DNA of 64,000 nucleotides from Pachyseris speciosa (lineage: Eukaryota; Cnidaria; Anthozoa; Scleractinia; Pachyseridae). This document shows positions 42,715-53,847 of the stretch, one piece after another (the first letter of the stretch is position 1; the number at the start of each line of letters is the position of its first letter). Location: NCBI GenBank assembly GCA_016490735.1, contig JAEMWC010002047.1, positions 1-64,000 of the forward strand, in the 5' to 3' direction. The position numbers and the translations under genes were made by a program. A model generated the notes under the pieces. That model did no database searches. It saw nothing but the letters and a program-made list of their open reading frames with translations, and had not been told where the DNA came from.

Positions 42715-43227
42715 AATTCACTCGCGGATGGTGTCCTGGCAGCAAGGCCGCGTACTTCTCTAAACTTAAATCCAGAGCTTCTTTGCCGAATGTAAACATC
42801 ACAGACTGCGACTTCACCATATCATTTTGGATAAAGTACACTGGCCGTGAGGCGCCAAAAATAGCAGTGTGGTCAGTCAGCGGAAAACTTACGTACGTTG
42901 TAATTGGGGCAAAAGGTACTGAAGTACGTTCGGGGCGTACCATTTACACACCGAAAGAGGTAAACATTTTGGGCGGCTATTGGAATCATGTCACCTTAAC
43001 CTGTGAGCAGTTCAAGATGAAGATGTTCATCAACGGCACAGAAAGGGAATTAAAACAGAAATGGAGCCAAACGGCACCTATAACCTCAGATAGTAACGAG
43101 ACCTCCTACATCGTAGGAAATAATGTCAAATTGCTATCAAAAGTTCAGACGTCTATAGGATGGGTTATGGATCTTTATGTAGTTCAAGGGGCCCTATCTA
43201 TAAATCAGATTTCCAGCTTGTCGAAAG
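42715..43227 (+). CDS. Receptor kinase exon: LamG/pentraxin-like domain
   Basis: The exon encodes about 171 residues of a concanavalin-type jelly roll. Diagnostic parts are FTRGWCPGSKAAYFSKL, ITDCDFTISFWIKYTG, GGYWNHVTLTCEQFKMKMFI followed by NGTERE, and GWVMDLYVVQGALS. The acceptor at 42713-42714 gives phase 1 and completes a Glu codon after the discoidin exon; an AG 17 bases upstream would cause a stop. The donor GTAAGC at 43228 keeps phase 1. These domains bind glycans or extracellular matrix. Confidence 0.88.
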
Positions 43228-43619
43228 GTAAGCGAACGAAAATTACACTTTGCCTACAATTCCGTATGATAGAGGAGATAACGGAACATTGGGTTTTTCT
43301 AGTGATAGGCCAACCCCGCACAGCCATTGAAAACATGTTAAAAACCGACCCTTGGAAAACTCTTCTCCAATGCGCAAGATGTGCCATTGCGCAAGACAAA
43401 AACATGATCCTCAGGTCTCTAAGAAATAAAAGATGAAAAGTCATTGCCACCACCCTGTACAACCACCATTATCAACCACTTCATCATCGACAGGGATTTT
43501 GAAGAAGCGTTTCAAAAGGGAATACAATTATTATTTTTGTCATAATTATTGCTTTGTGAGTATAGATAGAACTTACCAAATTTAACCAGCTCCCTTGGAT
43601 CTTCGGTACATCTAGTTTC
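43228..43619. other. Intron between LamG and FN3 exons
   Basis: No recognised feature. Confidence 0.45.
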
Positions 43620-43850
43620 GATCATCACCACTACCACTCTCACCATCATCATCATCATCGTGATCATCACCATCACCATCACCATCGCCATCGCCATCGC
43701 CATCACCATCACCATCACCATCAATATCATCAACACCATCACCATCACCACCAGCACCACCATCATCATCAATTTCGTCGTCGTCGTCATCGTCATCATG
43801 GTCATCATTATCATTTCCATCAGCGTCATCATCATCATCACTACCTATTA
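43620..43850. repeat. CAT/CAC microsatellite
   Basis: An imperfect (ATCACC)/(CATCAT) array of about 220 bases, with internal CATCGC runs at 43683-43702. Confidence 0.95.
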
Positions 43851-44225
43851 TCCATAACCATCAATCATCCATAATTTTCGCTAATCGTATATAATGAAAA
43901 TTTCCTTTATCGTTGTCATCACCACATTCATCATCTATCATCAAGAGCATATAATCTGGGATATTCTTTTTTCACAGAGCGACTTTTGTTTGTCCTAGAA
44001 AAATAGCTTCCGTAAGTGTTTACAATTTTCATCTGCCACGAATTTAAAAGATCAGAGAAGTATATACTTATTCATACTTAATCTTTGGCGAACATGAATT
44101 AAGCAAGCTGTATGGAAACTGGAATGTACCCTAAGCATTTTATGTTTTATGTTATATGCATTTCTATCATGTTGTCTTTCTTAATTCACTCACTTTGGAA
44201 ATTTACATTTTGTCACTGTTTAAAG
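43851..44225. other. Intron DNA
   Basis: No recognised feature before the FN3 exon. Confidence 0.45.
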
Positions 44226-44519
44226 GGAAGCCGATTGTCCTCCCTGTAATCACCAACAAACAAAAGGGGGTGAAAGGCTGCATTGTAAACGTTACATGGT
44301 CTCTCCCAACACGCAATGCTTGCCCTACTGTGTACACCATGCGTTACAGAAAAATGAGAACATTCATGGAGAGCAGTGATCCTGGCTGGATGATAATTCC
44401 TCAAGTTCCAGTCACCTACCACGTCTTAAGGCTTCACTGTGATGCGATCTATGAAATTGCGGTGTCTGCTGGAACTGAAGATGCCTGGTCATCGTCCTGG
44501 AAAGTGAAAACCATCGTTG
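44226..44519 (+). CDS. Receptor kinase exon: fibronectin type III-like domain
   Basis: Ninety-eight residues, the length of one FN3 module, in a single exon with phase 1 at both ends. It has KPIVLPVITNKQKGVKG at the start, VNVTWSLP (the B-strand Trp), YTMRYRKM (C strand), and YEIAVSAGTEDAWSSSW (the F-strand Tyr with following G strand). FN3 modules commonly sit next to the membrane in receptor kinases. The donor is GTATGG at 44520. Confidence 0.8.
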
Positions 44520-44547
44520 GTATGGTATATATCTAGCAAAATAAAAT

Positions 44548-44746
44548 TGTTGTTGTTGTTGTTGTTAGGTAATGAAACCAACATACATTTCGCCGCTCAC
44601 ATCCGTGAACATCTTTCCTCCGACAAACATTCCTTCATCTTTAAACACCTATGAACTTCAAAAACATCGTTTGGTTCATCAAAGCGATATCTTACTTCGT
44701 GCTGCTACGAAGCCTTATTATTATTATGTTTTTCGATTCTCTCCAG
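44548..44746 (+). mobile_element. (GTT)n and Penelope GIY-YIG fragment
   Basis: After a short GTT run (44548-44567) the + strand has CACATCCGTGAACATCTTTC, a Penelope endonuclease end, followed by AACATCGTTTGGTTCATCAA and GCGATATCTTACTTCGTGCT. The latter words match the 3' terminal repeat of the element at 25440-25490. It is a 3'-end insertion of about 180 bases. Confidence 0.75.
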
Positions 44747-44800
44747 TTGTCGGGTGTTCTGCTGGGTAATGTTAATTTTGTCTCAGCAATTCCCCATACC

Positions 44801-45406
44801 TTAGAGACACAACACTTTCCGCAACAGGTGAGCAGTTCCAAGAATGGCCGATAATTGTACACTTCCAAGGAAGTCAGGTACATCTAGATTGCCAAACCAG
44901 GTCTTTGCACTTTTCGATATGCTTCCAAGACCAGCAATCACGATAGGTATTATGGTGACTTTCGAGGCTCCATGAATCCTTCTGATTTCAAATGCTAGTT
45001 CCTGGTACTTTTCAACCTTCTCCTCCTCAGTCCTGGTGATGTTCTGGTCCGCTGGCAAAGCTATGTTAATACGTGTCCATTTCTGTGTATCTTTATGCAC
45101 TAGAGTAATATCTTGCCGATTATGGTTCAGCACTTTGTCTGTGTAGATAGTCATGTCCCAGGTAATCCTCACTTCTCCATTTTCTGCGATTGGCAAGGGT
45201 TTATGATCATACCACTTGTCAGTATACTCTATTCCATATTTCCTGCACATCTCCCAGTGTAGCCGCGGGGCCACCTTGTCGTGGCGCTTCCTATACTCTC
45301 TCTGGGCAAGCTTCTTGCATCCACTGACAACGTGTCGTACTGTTTCAGTGGCTTCTCCACACAATCTACACAGTGGTGTCTCTGAGGTCTTATCTATGCT
45401 ATACAT
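44801..45406 (-). pseudogene. LINE C-terminal domain
   Basis: This 201-residue frame is undisturbed. It has CRLCGEATETVRHVVSGCKK (CxxC...H...C knuckle), QKWTRINIALPADQNITRTE and VTIIPIVIAGLGSISKSAKT, then the LGTAHLLRKVL end. It is the post-RT domain of a LINE family common in marine invertebrates. It lost its upstream frame at 45410. Confidence 0.75.
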
Positions 45407-46323
45407 GATCTAGTTTGTTCTTAAAGCTTGTTGCTGAGCAGCCAGAATCAAACCTTCTCTCTCCTTTTTTAAGAATCCATTTCTAAGCCATCTCCAAGAC
45501 TCCTCTCCAGCTTCATCTGATATTTGTTGGGCAAAATCTCCATGTAGGGCTTTCTCCTTCCAGTTTTTAACTTACTCTTCTTTCCTCCTCCTCTCACAGT
45601 CCTGCGGACTTTCTACTCCAACAATCACCTTCTCCTTCAAAGAAGCTTGAAGCATCCACTATGTGCTCTCTCTTAGGTAACCATGAAGGGATTTGCTCTC
45701 CCTCCTTCCACACTCCTCTATGCCAATCAGTCCTATTCCCCCCTCCTTTCTCGATAGGTACAGCCTCGCAACATTACTCCTGGTGTGCAGACAGCCATTT
45801 ATTGCCAAGATCTTCCTAGTTCTTCTATCCATACTGGCTACCTCCTCCATTTTCCAGTTCACAATCCCCCACTGTAGCGTACTACACCTACAGCCAAGGT
45901 ACTGATGCCACCGATCAAGTTTCCTCCATTCAGTTTTGATCTACACAACTTCTTGACTCTTCTAATATACTCCTTTCATCTTGGTGTTGAGAGTCTGCTC
46001 CAACTGTAAGATGCCAAGGTATTTGTAGCCTTCTTCCTCTATTTCTCCGATGTGCTGGTAGTCGAGTAGGTCTATTTCGCTACTGCTAACTTGTCTTCCC
46101 CTTCTCATTTCCAGGACAGCACACTTGTCTAGCCCAAACGACATCTTAATGTCTTACGAGAAGATCCTTACTACTTAAATAAGTGAGTCTAGTTGATCTT
46201 TGCTAGCTCCGTACAACCTCAGATCACCCATGAATAGCAGGTGGTTAATGGGCTTCATGTTCTTTTCCAGTCTGTATCCAGCTCTCATCTGTCGTAGTGC
46301 TAGGGTCAAGGGTAAAATTATCA

Positions 46324-46837
46324 CTATAAACAGTAGTGGCGACAAGGAGTCACCTTGAAAATTTTTCTCTTAATGTCCACCTGCGCGAGAGCCGTTCCTC
46401 TTGATGTCAAGACTGTCTTCCAGTTCACCGTGCTGTTGCTGATTACAGAGATCATATTTTTGGCAGCCCCAACCATCTCCAGGCATTTCAGGATCCATGA
46501 ATGCGGCACCATATCATATGCCTTCTTGTAGTCTATCCAGGCCATTGGCAAGTTTGTCAACCTTCTCCGGCAGTTCTTCAGGATTGTCTTACCTACAAGC
46601 AATTGATCTTTATTTACTCGGGATCCCTTCCTGCACCCCTTCTTTTAATCTGCTAGCAGTCCATTCCTTTCCAGGTGGTGGTATAGCCACCACCTGGAAA
46701 GTGTGGTTGTGGTTGCTCTTGATTCCTGTCAAGAGCAACCACATCATGGGCAGGCAGGCAATAGGGCGGTAGGTTCTGGCCTGGGCACCCTTCGCTGGGT
46801 CCTTTTGTATCAAAACGTACCATCCACTCTGGTACAT
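46324..46837 (-). pseudogene. LINE reverse transcriptase core, interrupted by hairpins
   Basis: Frame 46837-46610 has the RT entry, interrupted after PMMWLLLTGI by two adjacent palindromes (46668-46700 and 46709-46743). Frame 46602-46324 has the motif A region. Coding flanks resume on both sides, so the palindromes are insertions or local duplications. Confidence 0.65.
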
Positions 46838-47944
46838 TCCCTTAACACATACAGTCTTGCAAGCATTCTTGCAATCTAGAGTGAAATCCTGTCAGTTTCT
46901 TAAATCAGAACCCCTGAGCTAGATCGGGGCCGGCAGCCTTCCACTTTGCCATCTTGCTCACTCAAGGTCTAATATCCTCCACAGTGATGCTGATATCTTA
47001 TTGCACCTCGGCTGTATTGAGCTCTACCTCAACTTCCTCCGACCAGATATTGCTCCAGAAGGAGGTTGCTTCTGCATGTGGGGTCAGGTAACACTGTTTC
47101 GTATGACCTCTCTCCATCTAGTGACCGTAGAACAGATTCTGGTTGGCTCTAAGCAGGTGGTTCTGTTTGAGCTGTTGACATCTCCCGTCGTATATTTTAA
47201 TCTTAATTCCACCTGCCTTGATCTTCTTTTTCAACATGCCTAAGACATACAAAGTGCCCCTTTCCTGTAGATGATATCTTCTGTTCAACCTTCCCCTCTC
47301 TCTTTGTTTCAGTCTCATGTTTCCTCTTCGCCCTTACTCAATCTTGCTCAGGTCTTTTCTTCAAGTTGATATTCTCTTAATCCTTCTCTTCCAGAACGGC
47401 TCTTCAGTTCTTCTCCCTTTCCACCATTTTATCATTACCATTCTTTCTGTAGTAACATATGCAGCTGCATAATTAAAGAATTCAGTTCAATGATGTTGTG
47501 CGTCTGAATCCTTTTGACGGCTTCATTGACTTTTCCAACTTCTGCTTTCAGCTTCGTTCTATCGCATGACTTCAGTGATGGTAATCCTATTCTCTGATGT
47601 AGTTGTATAATTTCTAGTATCCTGTCACAGAGGGCTTCCAGTTCTGTGCTGATCTCTTCTTGTAGTTCTTCAGCAATGAAAAATCTGTGTTCCTCTTCAG
47701 CTGAAATGCTTTGTTCACTTTGGTGTTCTTCTTGGATTTCAGGTGTTGTTGCATGGTCTGGTGTATCTGTGGTAAGAACTCTGTAGTTTCAATCTCCTGA
47801 TGTTCATGTCTTACTCGTAGGGCTATTTCCTCTTGCTCCAGAGTGACTAGCCACTTCTTGTTCTTAATCTGGCGTACTTGATCAGCCAATCTCTGCTCGG
47901 TGACTTCTTTTGGTTCGTTGTTGGTGTTACGGTCTTTCCACAGG

Positions 47945-47970
47945 TCTAGCAATCTTTTTCCTTATCTTCC

Positions 47971-48009
<39 letters not shown>

Positions 48010-48010
48010 G
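47945..48010. repeat. (ATT)n microsatellite
   Basis: About 14 ATT units at 47967-48008 close to the LINE 5' end. Confidence 0.9.
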
Positions 48011-48150
48011 AACAAATTGTTGTTTAGTCTGTGAAATACTAAAGCGACGTTGATGCAGATGAAACTTAACACACGATATACACATCAGTTCTAAGGAAGC
48101 CTTCATGTTAAGTGTCGCTTGCATAGTCAACTATAGTAAACCCGGAAATT

Positions 48151-48361
48151 TTAGGCCTGTTACTCACAGGAATATAATTTAAACGTGGTTTAATGAGCAG
48201 CATGTTGAACGAACACAGACTCTACACATAACAAACTCTAAGGCCCTGCCTTTTAAGATCTGTGTAAGTTTTTACAGAATTCGTTGCTAAGATTTTTTGA
48301 TTTGGCTAAAATATTCGCCTAGCTCGTGAATTTTCAATAAAGCCCGACTAACCTTCCCTGA
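48151..48361. other. No recognised feature
   Basis: Short AT-rich spacer between two LINEs. Confidence 0.4.
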
Positions 48362-49002
48362 TTAAATCTTTTTTCTAAGTGTAACAGTGCCTCTAAGAAG
48401 CAAATGGAAAGTATTGGCACCACCAATACCAAGTGAAACAGGAAACCAAAACTGGTTCGATGATGTAGAAAATCTTACCACCTCTGCTCTCCACAAAATT
48501 ATTGTTGAAAATAAATTCCAACCATCCATCAATGAAAACAAAACAATCAGCCTTGGGTAGCCCGACCTGATATGCATAAAATTTATAACTGGCCTTTTAA
48601 AACTACCAAAGACACAAAGCTGATAATGTTCCAATTTAAGATAAATCACGACACTATTTACACTAAAGACAAACTTAAGAAGGCTAACTTAATATCTGAT
48701 GATACGTGCCACCTCTGTAAAAAAGAAAAGCACACAATCAAGCACATGTTTCTACAGTGCGTCCATGTAGTCTCTTTCTGGAATAAATTTAAGGCCTGGT
48801 GGCACTATAACACCAAAGAAATTATTAATTTGAACGACTTAACCCTTCTTTATGGACTTGTCAAGCCCCAAAAGCACCAGAAAGCTTTAAGTCTAGTCTT
48901 GTTAGTAGCAAAATACTTTATCTACTAAAGCAATCTAGTCGAAGAATCGTTGCTCTTTTCGCTTTTCAAACTGCAACTTAAAGAGACTTTAATGACCGAA
49001 AG

Positions 49003-50507
49003 CAAGAGAAAATGAGGGACAGAGAGGGAGACGCCTAGTTTGGCACTTGGGATATGTGAATTTCAGTTAAGTTATTTTTAGATGTCACAGTAACCGAAGT
49101 CTGTTTCCCGAGACGTCCGCAAAGTCAGCAGGCGGGCTTAATCCCAAGAAATTCAAAACGGCGTTCCGCGTGAAATATTGCGCTTTGTTGACGAAAGTGA
49201 GTATGAGAAGCAAGGAAAATGGCATATTTTGACCGAAAACCCGGAGTGGGAGATAGATTCAACAATTTATTGTGCATTCGAGCAAGCATTTGACTTAGAC
49301 AGCCATTCTTTAGCTATTCTTTAGATCTCACCACAGGAAGCACAGAGTCCTATTTGACCGTATGTCTAGTTAAATTCACCGAACAATGGCAGTGCGAATC
49401 GATCTTGATGATTTGAATCAACGTACGTGATCAAACTACAAAACATAGGATTACAGCCGCAGCGTAACATGATCACATGTTTGTAGTTTGATCACGTACG
49501 TTGATTCAAATCAACAAGATCGATTCACGATGCCATTGTTCGGTGAATTTAACTAGACATACGGTTAAATAGGTCTCCTGCCCCCTGTGATCTCACTTCA
49601 AGCGATGGAAGCGACAGCAATTACAGTAAGGAAGACCCGACATTTCCAGGCGGCACAAGAGGAGCAAAATCGACAGAGGAACAAAAACGGAAACGAAACT
49701 CTAGTTGTAAACAAAGAAAAACCACACGTCCCACAGCGGGTAAAAATACCGATTCGAGCGCTGCTTCGACATCGAAGAAAGTAGACAGGAAAGGAAAAGC
49801 AACAAATCATGTTGGGAAGAAAACTGTGAATATGCCTACCAGAAAACACTGAGAAAACAGAGAAAAGAGATGGATGATCTCACCATCAAGCTAGAAGAGA
49901 AGCGGCCCATGCGTTGGAATTTTATATCAGAGCGTATGAGTTAACAGCACGTTGCAAAACATTACGAATCGCATCAAACGCTCATTCAAGAAATACTTGA
50001 TGTTCGGTACAGCTCTTCAGCCTGCTTGCGTTTCTTGACAGCCATGTTCCTCAACGCTTTAACCGCGATTCGAGGATTTCTTCACGCTGCTTTTCCACGC
50101 GGGTAAAAAGAAGCAGAGGTGTCATCTTTTGAGGCCACGGTTTTCGCTCGACGGCTGATCATAACAAAGCTTTCGCTTTCTCTCTTTACTTTGCGGTATG
50201 AAGTTATCTGAAACATTTTCGGCAATTTCTGGGGAATTTGTACCCGAAACACTTTCATTGCAGTCATTTTCAATATTGATTCCGAAATGTAGATGCCTAA
50301 AAATTCCATACTGAGTATTTAACAGCCGCCATTACACAATGCCATGTTGGCACGCTCCGATGACTTCTTATGACGTTGTGCTCAATAGTTGCGGACGTCC
50401 AGGGAAACCGACTTCCGTTTTGAAAGGCACCTAAAAATAACTTTAGGGATATTCACATATTCCGGCCAACGCCCCTACTCTCCCTCTCTGTCCCTCATTT
50501 TCTCTTG
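49003..50507. mobile_element. 1.5-kb non-autonomous DNA transposon with CAAGAG termini and 7-bp duplication
   Basis: CAAGAGAAAATGAGGGACAG at the left is inverted to CTGTCCCTCATTTTCTCTTG at the right. CCGAAAG directly flanks both ends (48996-49002 and 50508-50514). The inverted similarity continues imperfectly for about 115 bases (TTATTTTTAG, GACGTCCGCAA). It holds no transposase. It carries its own inner foldback at 49345-49590. Confidence 0.8.
49345..49590. repeat. 245-bp foldback inside the 49003-50507 element
   Basis: CCGTATGTCTAGTTAAATTC and GTAGTTTGATCACGTACG pair with their complements around a centre near 49455. The arms are about 100 bases with few mismatches. Confidence 0.8.
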
Positions 50508-50815
50508 CCGAAAGGTATATGGCAATCAAAAACAAAACCGTCAAGTTTTTTTAATAATAAATGGAATTGCCTTATTTCAAGCAATTTTATTCGAGCTATT
50601 CCAGTAGGTGTAACTTACTAAGGCAAAATTAAATTAAGCATAAGCCAATGTGGCTGATTTGTGTATATTAGGGTTTGTTAGCATAGCTTATAATGCAATT
50701 GTATTTATTTATGTATTTCCTCCTGTCTCTTTTAGTTTGATTATATGTACACGTATTTTTGTTTTTGTTTTGTTAGTTGTATAATCAATAAAGCATTAAA
50801 AAAAAAAAAAAAAAA

Positions 50816-50979
50816 CAGTGCCTCTTGTTGGCAACGAGCGTGAGATTGAAAATATCTACCGTGCCTCACGTTATTACGACAACCACCTTGCAGTCACTAA
50901 TGTAGCGCTTACCATATTGATATTTCTGTTGCAATGAGGATAAAACTGATACTGGTTCAAATTTTGCTTTTCTTTTAAG
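50816..50979. other. Intron before the transmembrane exon
   Basis: The interval ends in a strong pyrimidine tract, TTTTGCTTTTCTTTTAAG. Confidence 0.6.
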
Positions 50980-51109
50980 TTAAGAAACCGGATTCTACCA
51001 CCACAGTCTACATAATTGTGGGGGTTGCCATTGCTCTTGTTGCCTTGATTGCCGTGGGAATTATTTACCACAGAAGAAGAAAAACAAAACAACGCGCAGC
51101 TCTTGAGGG
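50980..51109 (+). CDS. Receptor kinase exon: transmembrane helix
   Basis: The exon encodes KKPDSTTTVYIIVGVAIALV and continues ALIAVGIIYHRRRKTKQRAA. That is a hydrophobic helix of about 22 residues followed by a basic stop-transfer cluster, so the N-terminal side is outside and the kinase inside. It starts in phase 1, matching the FN3 exon, and ends in phase 2 at a GTATGA donor (51110), matching the first kinase exon. Confidence 0.88.
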
Positions 51110-51489
51110 GTATGATAGAACATTTTCCATAATTTTTTGTTACGAGCAAGATACAACATTATGTACACAAACCATTTAACTCCTCGCACGAATCCCGCTT
51201 CTTCTAATTTATTTTGAAATTTTGGTCGTTCAGCTTATAAAGCAATTCAGCAAATCAATATAAAGTCATTACTAATATTATGAGCTCTTTGTTAAGGCGC
51301 AAACACTGTCCTGGAATTCCCTTCCCCAACTGATGCCCATTTAACCGGCGAACTCACTATTTGTAACACGGGCCGTTTACAATTAACATTTTGAATTGGT
51401 GGTGTCCACAATTCCTCCATTAAACCTTCGGTAGGGCAACTAACTGAGACTGCATTCAATCCTTTCTGTTAATGGACGTTGTTATTAAG
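51110..51489. other. Intron
   Basis: No recognised feature; ends in TTATTAAG. Confidence 0.45.
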
Positions 51490-51717
51490 ATCCAAGGCAG
51501 ACATCGTTCCCTTCCTTCTACGGGAAGTTCCGCCTGAGCGTGTAACCTTCATGGAGGAGCTGGGCCGAGGTGCTTTTGGTAAAGTTCATAAAGGAGCCAT
51601 GAGGGAACTGCCCAGACGAGAGGAATTTTTCAAACCCAGGGCGCTGAGGGTAGGAGCCGGTGAAGGGAAACTGGTGGCCATAAAAGTAATGATGGGTGAG
51701 AAAACTAATGATTTATT
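51490..51717 (+). CDS. Receptor kinase exon: juxtamembrane and glycine loop
   Basis: Following a short juxtamembrane stretch (REVPPERVTFMEELG), the exon has GRGAFGKVHKGAM, the nucleotide-binding glycine loop, and VAIKVMMGEK with the ATP-anchoring Lys. Between them is a 20-residue Arg-rich extension of the beta2-beta3 turn (RELPRREEFFKPRALRV), longer than usual. The exon ends in phase 2 at GTAAGT (51718). Confidence 0.9.
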
Positions 51718-52062
51718 GTAAGTGTGTAAGAACATGTTTTATATTTTCTCAATGAAAACATTGATTATTGTATTTTTTTTTTTTTTAACGCAAGTTACTC
51801 TTCAAACTGTAGTGGTTGTTTTTGTCATCAAATCAAAGCTTAGCAGAGTTTTTGCTTGTCAAATTTTCCTCTACTGAAAGCTGCTAAATCCCTTCGAAAA
51901 CAGCGAAACTGTAATTAATGCGCAAACATCCTACCTTTCATTCAGTGCTCAGTTTTGATTTTAAAAAGTCAAGTTAGTTGCTTTAACGAGCTCTTATCCA
52001 CTTCTTGAGGCAGTTTCGCAAATTGCTTGTTTGTTTGTTTGTTTGCTTTATTTTTAAGAGAG
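51718..52062. other. Intron
   Basis: T-rich; a TTTG repeat near 52028-52045 precedes the acceptor. Confidence 0.45.
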
Positions 52063-52243
52063 AGCCGACGTAGAGCAAAAACAGATATTTCTTCAGGAAA
52101 TTGAACTCATGAAGGAGATCGGTTGTCATCGAAACGTTGTAAGCATGCTTGGCTACTGGATCAGGTCAGAGCCTATCATGTTAATATTGGAGTATGTCCC
52201 ACTCGGAGATCTCCTTCAGTGGCTTAGGGACAAAAGGCACCAG
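52063..52243 (+). CDS. Receptor kinase exon: helix C to hinge
   Basis: The exon reads ADVEQKQIFLQEIELMKEIG, with helix C and its conserved Glu, then CHRNVVSMLGYWIRSEPIML and ILEYVPLGDLLQWLRDKRHQ, the hinge and helix D. The layout is typical of FGFR/PDGFR-like receptor kinases. The acceptor at 52061-52062 is the one of three overlapping AGs that keeps phase 2. It ends in phase 0 at GTAAGA. Confidence 0.92.
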
Positions 52244-53229
52244 GTAAGAATCTACTTTTATTCAGTGCAAAAGAAGAAACTGCATACTAGCGCTACTCTT
52301 ACGAGTTTCTAGGGAGGTGATTAGGGAGAAAAGAGATGAGCAAGGAGATCGCGCAGAGTTGATTCCGCAGTCGGAACTCCGGTAGCCTGAGAAACTTAAT
52401 AAACGGATTTGGGTGCTTAAATTGTTTGCCTATATACTCACAGCTTTTTCAAGTTCCGCTCCTACCTTCCGCCATCGGGCCTTCTGGGCTCCTAGGTATT
52501 AAACTCGAAAAATTGGCGAATTGTCAATTTGATAGTTATAGGTGTGAGGCTAATTTCACTCCTTCGTTCGAACCTTCGCTTCCTGTAAAACATTTGTGAA
52601 TACGTTGACCAGTGCATAACGCTTGGCGTATATTCTTCGTAGCAGTAGATAATATGCCAACCATAAAACTATACAGCCAAAATTACGATCCTAAAACGGC
52701 CAAATGAAAAAACAAATTTCATCAAGATACTACGAAAGACTAACGAAAGATACGCAGAAGAGGAGGAACTTGCTTTTGATATTTTGTCTAGGATACACTG
52801 TATTTGTTTTCAATAGGCCTGTTACACTTAAATTTGAGCCTACAAAGACACTCAACTATGCATAAAATATAAAGCAAGAGTCACTCATCAATTTCTTTTC
52901 AGCGAGCAAATTTATTTTCAGAGTTCAGTAGCTTATAGCCACTTTGATTTTCTTTTGCAGTAACCCCGTGATGTCATGAAATGCCAATAGGGAGTGGGTT
53001 GACATTTTTTGTGGGAGGTCAAAACAAATTTAAACTTTCTCGATGCTGTACAATTATATCTCTGGCTGGCTATACATTAGCAACACATTTCACTTGTTCT
53101 ATACCCTGTGAAAATGTATTCTTTCTAAGTGTTATTTAACTGCATGTCTAGGCGATTTAACATTCTCTTTGACTTCGCAAAAATTCATGATCAGCACTTG
53201 TAAGATAATGCATCTTTCTAAATTGACAG
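52244..53229. other. Intron
   Basis: About 1 kb without recognised repeats or exons. Confidence 0.45.
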
Positions 53230-53847
53230 CTTAAGACAAAGAATAGTGTGGAAGTCGATATCTTTGAAGAGCTGGCACCTCTCTCGATCGAGGAAGGAGA
53301 TGATCATCTTGAGAGCTCAAAAATATGCTCAGAAAAAGTAAAGATTGAAGATTGCTCGGAAAAAAATCCGACTGAGGAGGAAAAACAGCGGGAACGAAAT
53401 ACAGAAGATTCCAAAGACGAACATCAAGGAACTGAGAGCAACAAAGACACAACCTCAGAAAACCCAGCATCTGCGGCTCAATCTCAATCCCTTGTCCTGG
53501 ATGAAGGAAAAATAATCATAAGCGACGCAACTGAGCAGGGCATGGAGGGAGCCAAAAAGAACCAAAGAGGAAACAAAGGAGAGAACCACGAGAGCATGTC
53601 AACTTTGGATGTACCTTTGGTCACGTTTAACCGCGTTCAACAAGGGAAAGCAGTTTCAATTCCACAAGGTGCAAAGGAACATGAAGAAGGGGAGGCTATG
53701 GCGAAAGTTTTAGTCGCTTCTACCGACGACAGTTTGCAGGTGAAGATAACCAGCCAACAGGAGGATGAACAACTTGACAGTGATGACGATGATGCTATTT
53801 CCGCTAAAGATATTCTTCGTTTTGCGTGGCAGATAGCTCAAGGAATG
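53230..53847 (+). CDS. Receptor kinase exon: acidic kinase insert domain plus helix E
   Basis: One 206-residue exon in phase 0 at both ends. About the first 190 residues are Glu/Asp/Ser/Lys/Gln-rich and predicted disordered (for example NPTEEEKQRERNTEDSKDEH, and DSDDDD near the end). The last 14, DILRFAWQIAQGM, are helix E of the kinase C-lobe. The insert sits exactly where split kinases carry their kinase insert domain, but it is about twice the size of vertebrate ones and contains no tyrosine. That is odd because tyrosines there normally recruit SH2 proteins. Confidence 0.9.

Larger units (their letters stand above)
44750..48150 (-). mobile_element. Degraded non-LTR retrotransposon (LINE)
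   Basis: Minus-strand frames in order from the right: a 5' coiled region (47952-47614); RT entry with AYRPIA-type sequence around 46810 (KGAQARTYRPIACLPMMW); RT motif A ([19 protein letters not shown], 46550); later RT parts (46144-45659); and a long C-terminal domain (45406-44801) with TPLCRLCGEATETVRHVV, a zinc-knuckle, and SAILGTAHLLRKVL. No endonuclease is seen upstream. The clade was not determined. Many frameshifts are present. Confidence 0.75.
48362..50815 (+). mobile_element. L1-like LINE 3' end with poly(A), split by a DNA transposon
   Basis: The + strand reads ALHKIIVENKFQPSINENKT and, after a shift, HKIYNWPFKTTKDTKLIMFQ, then CHLCKKEKHTIKHMFLQC, the L1-like C-terminal zinc knuckle. 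The 3' UTR runs from about 48930 to 49001, resumes at 50509 and ends with AATAAAGCATT and an A-run (about 50798-50815). The gap is the inserted transposon at 49003-50507. Confidence 0.8.

Noticed and set aside
43512..43857. Met/Thr- and Ile/Thr-rich frames on both strands
   Set aside because: They are translations of a CAT/CAC microsatellite.
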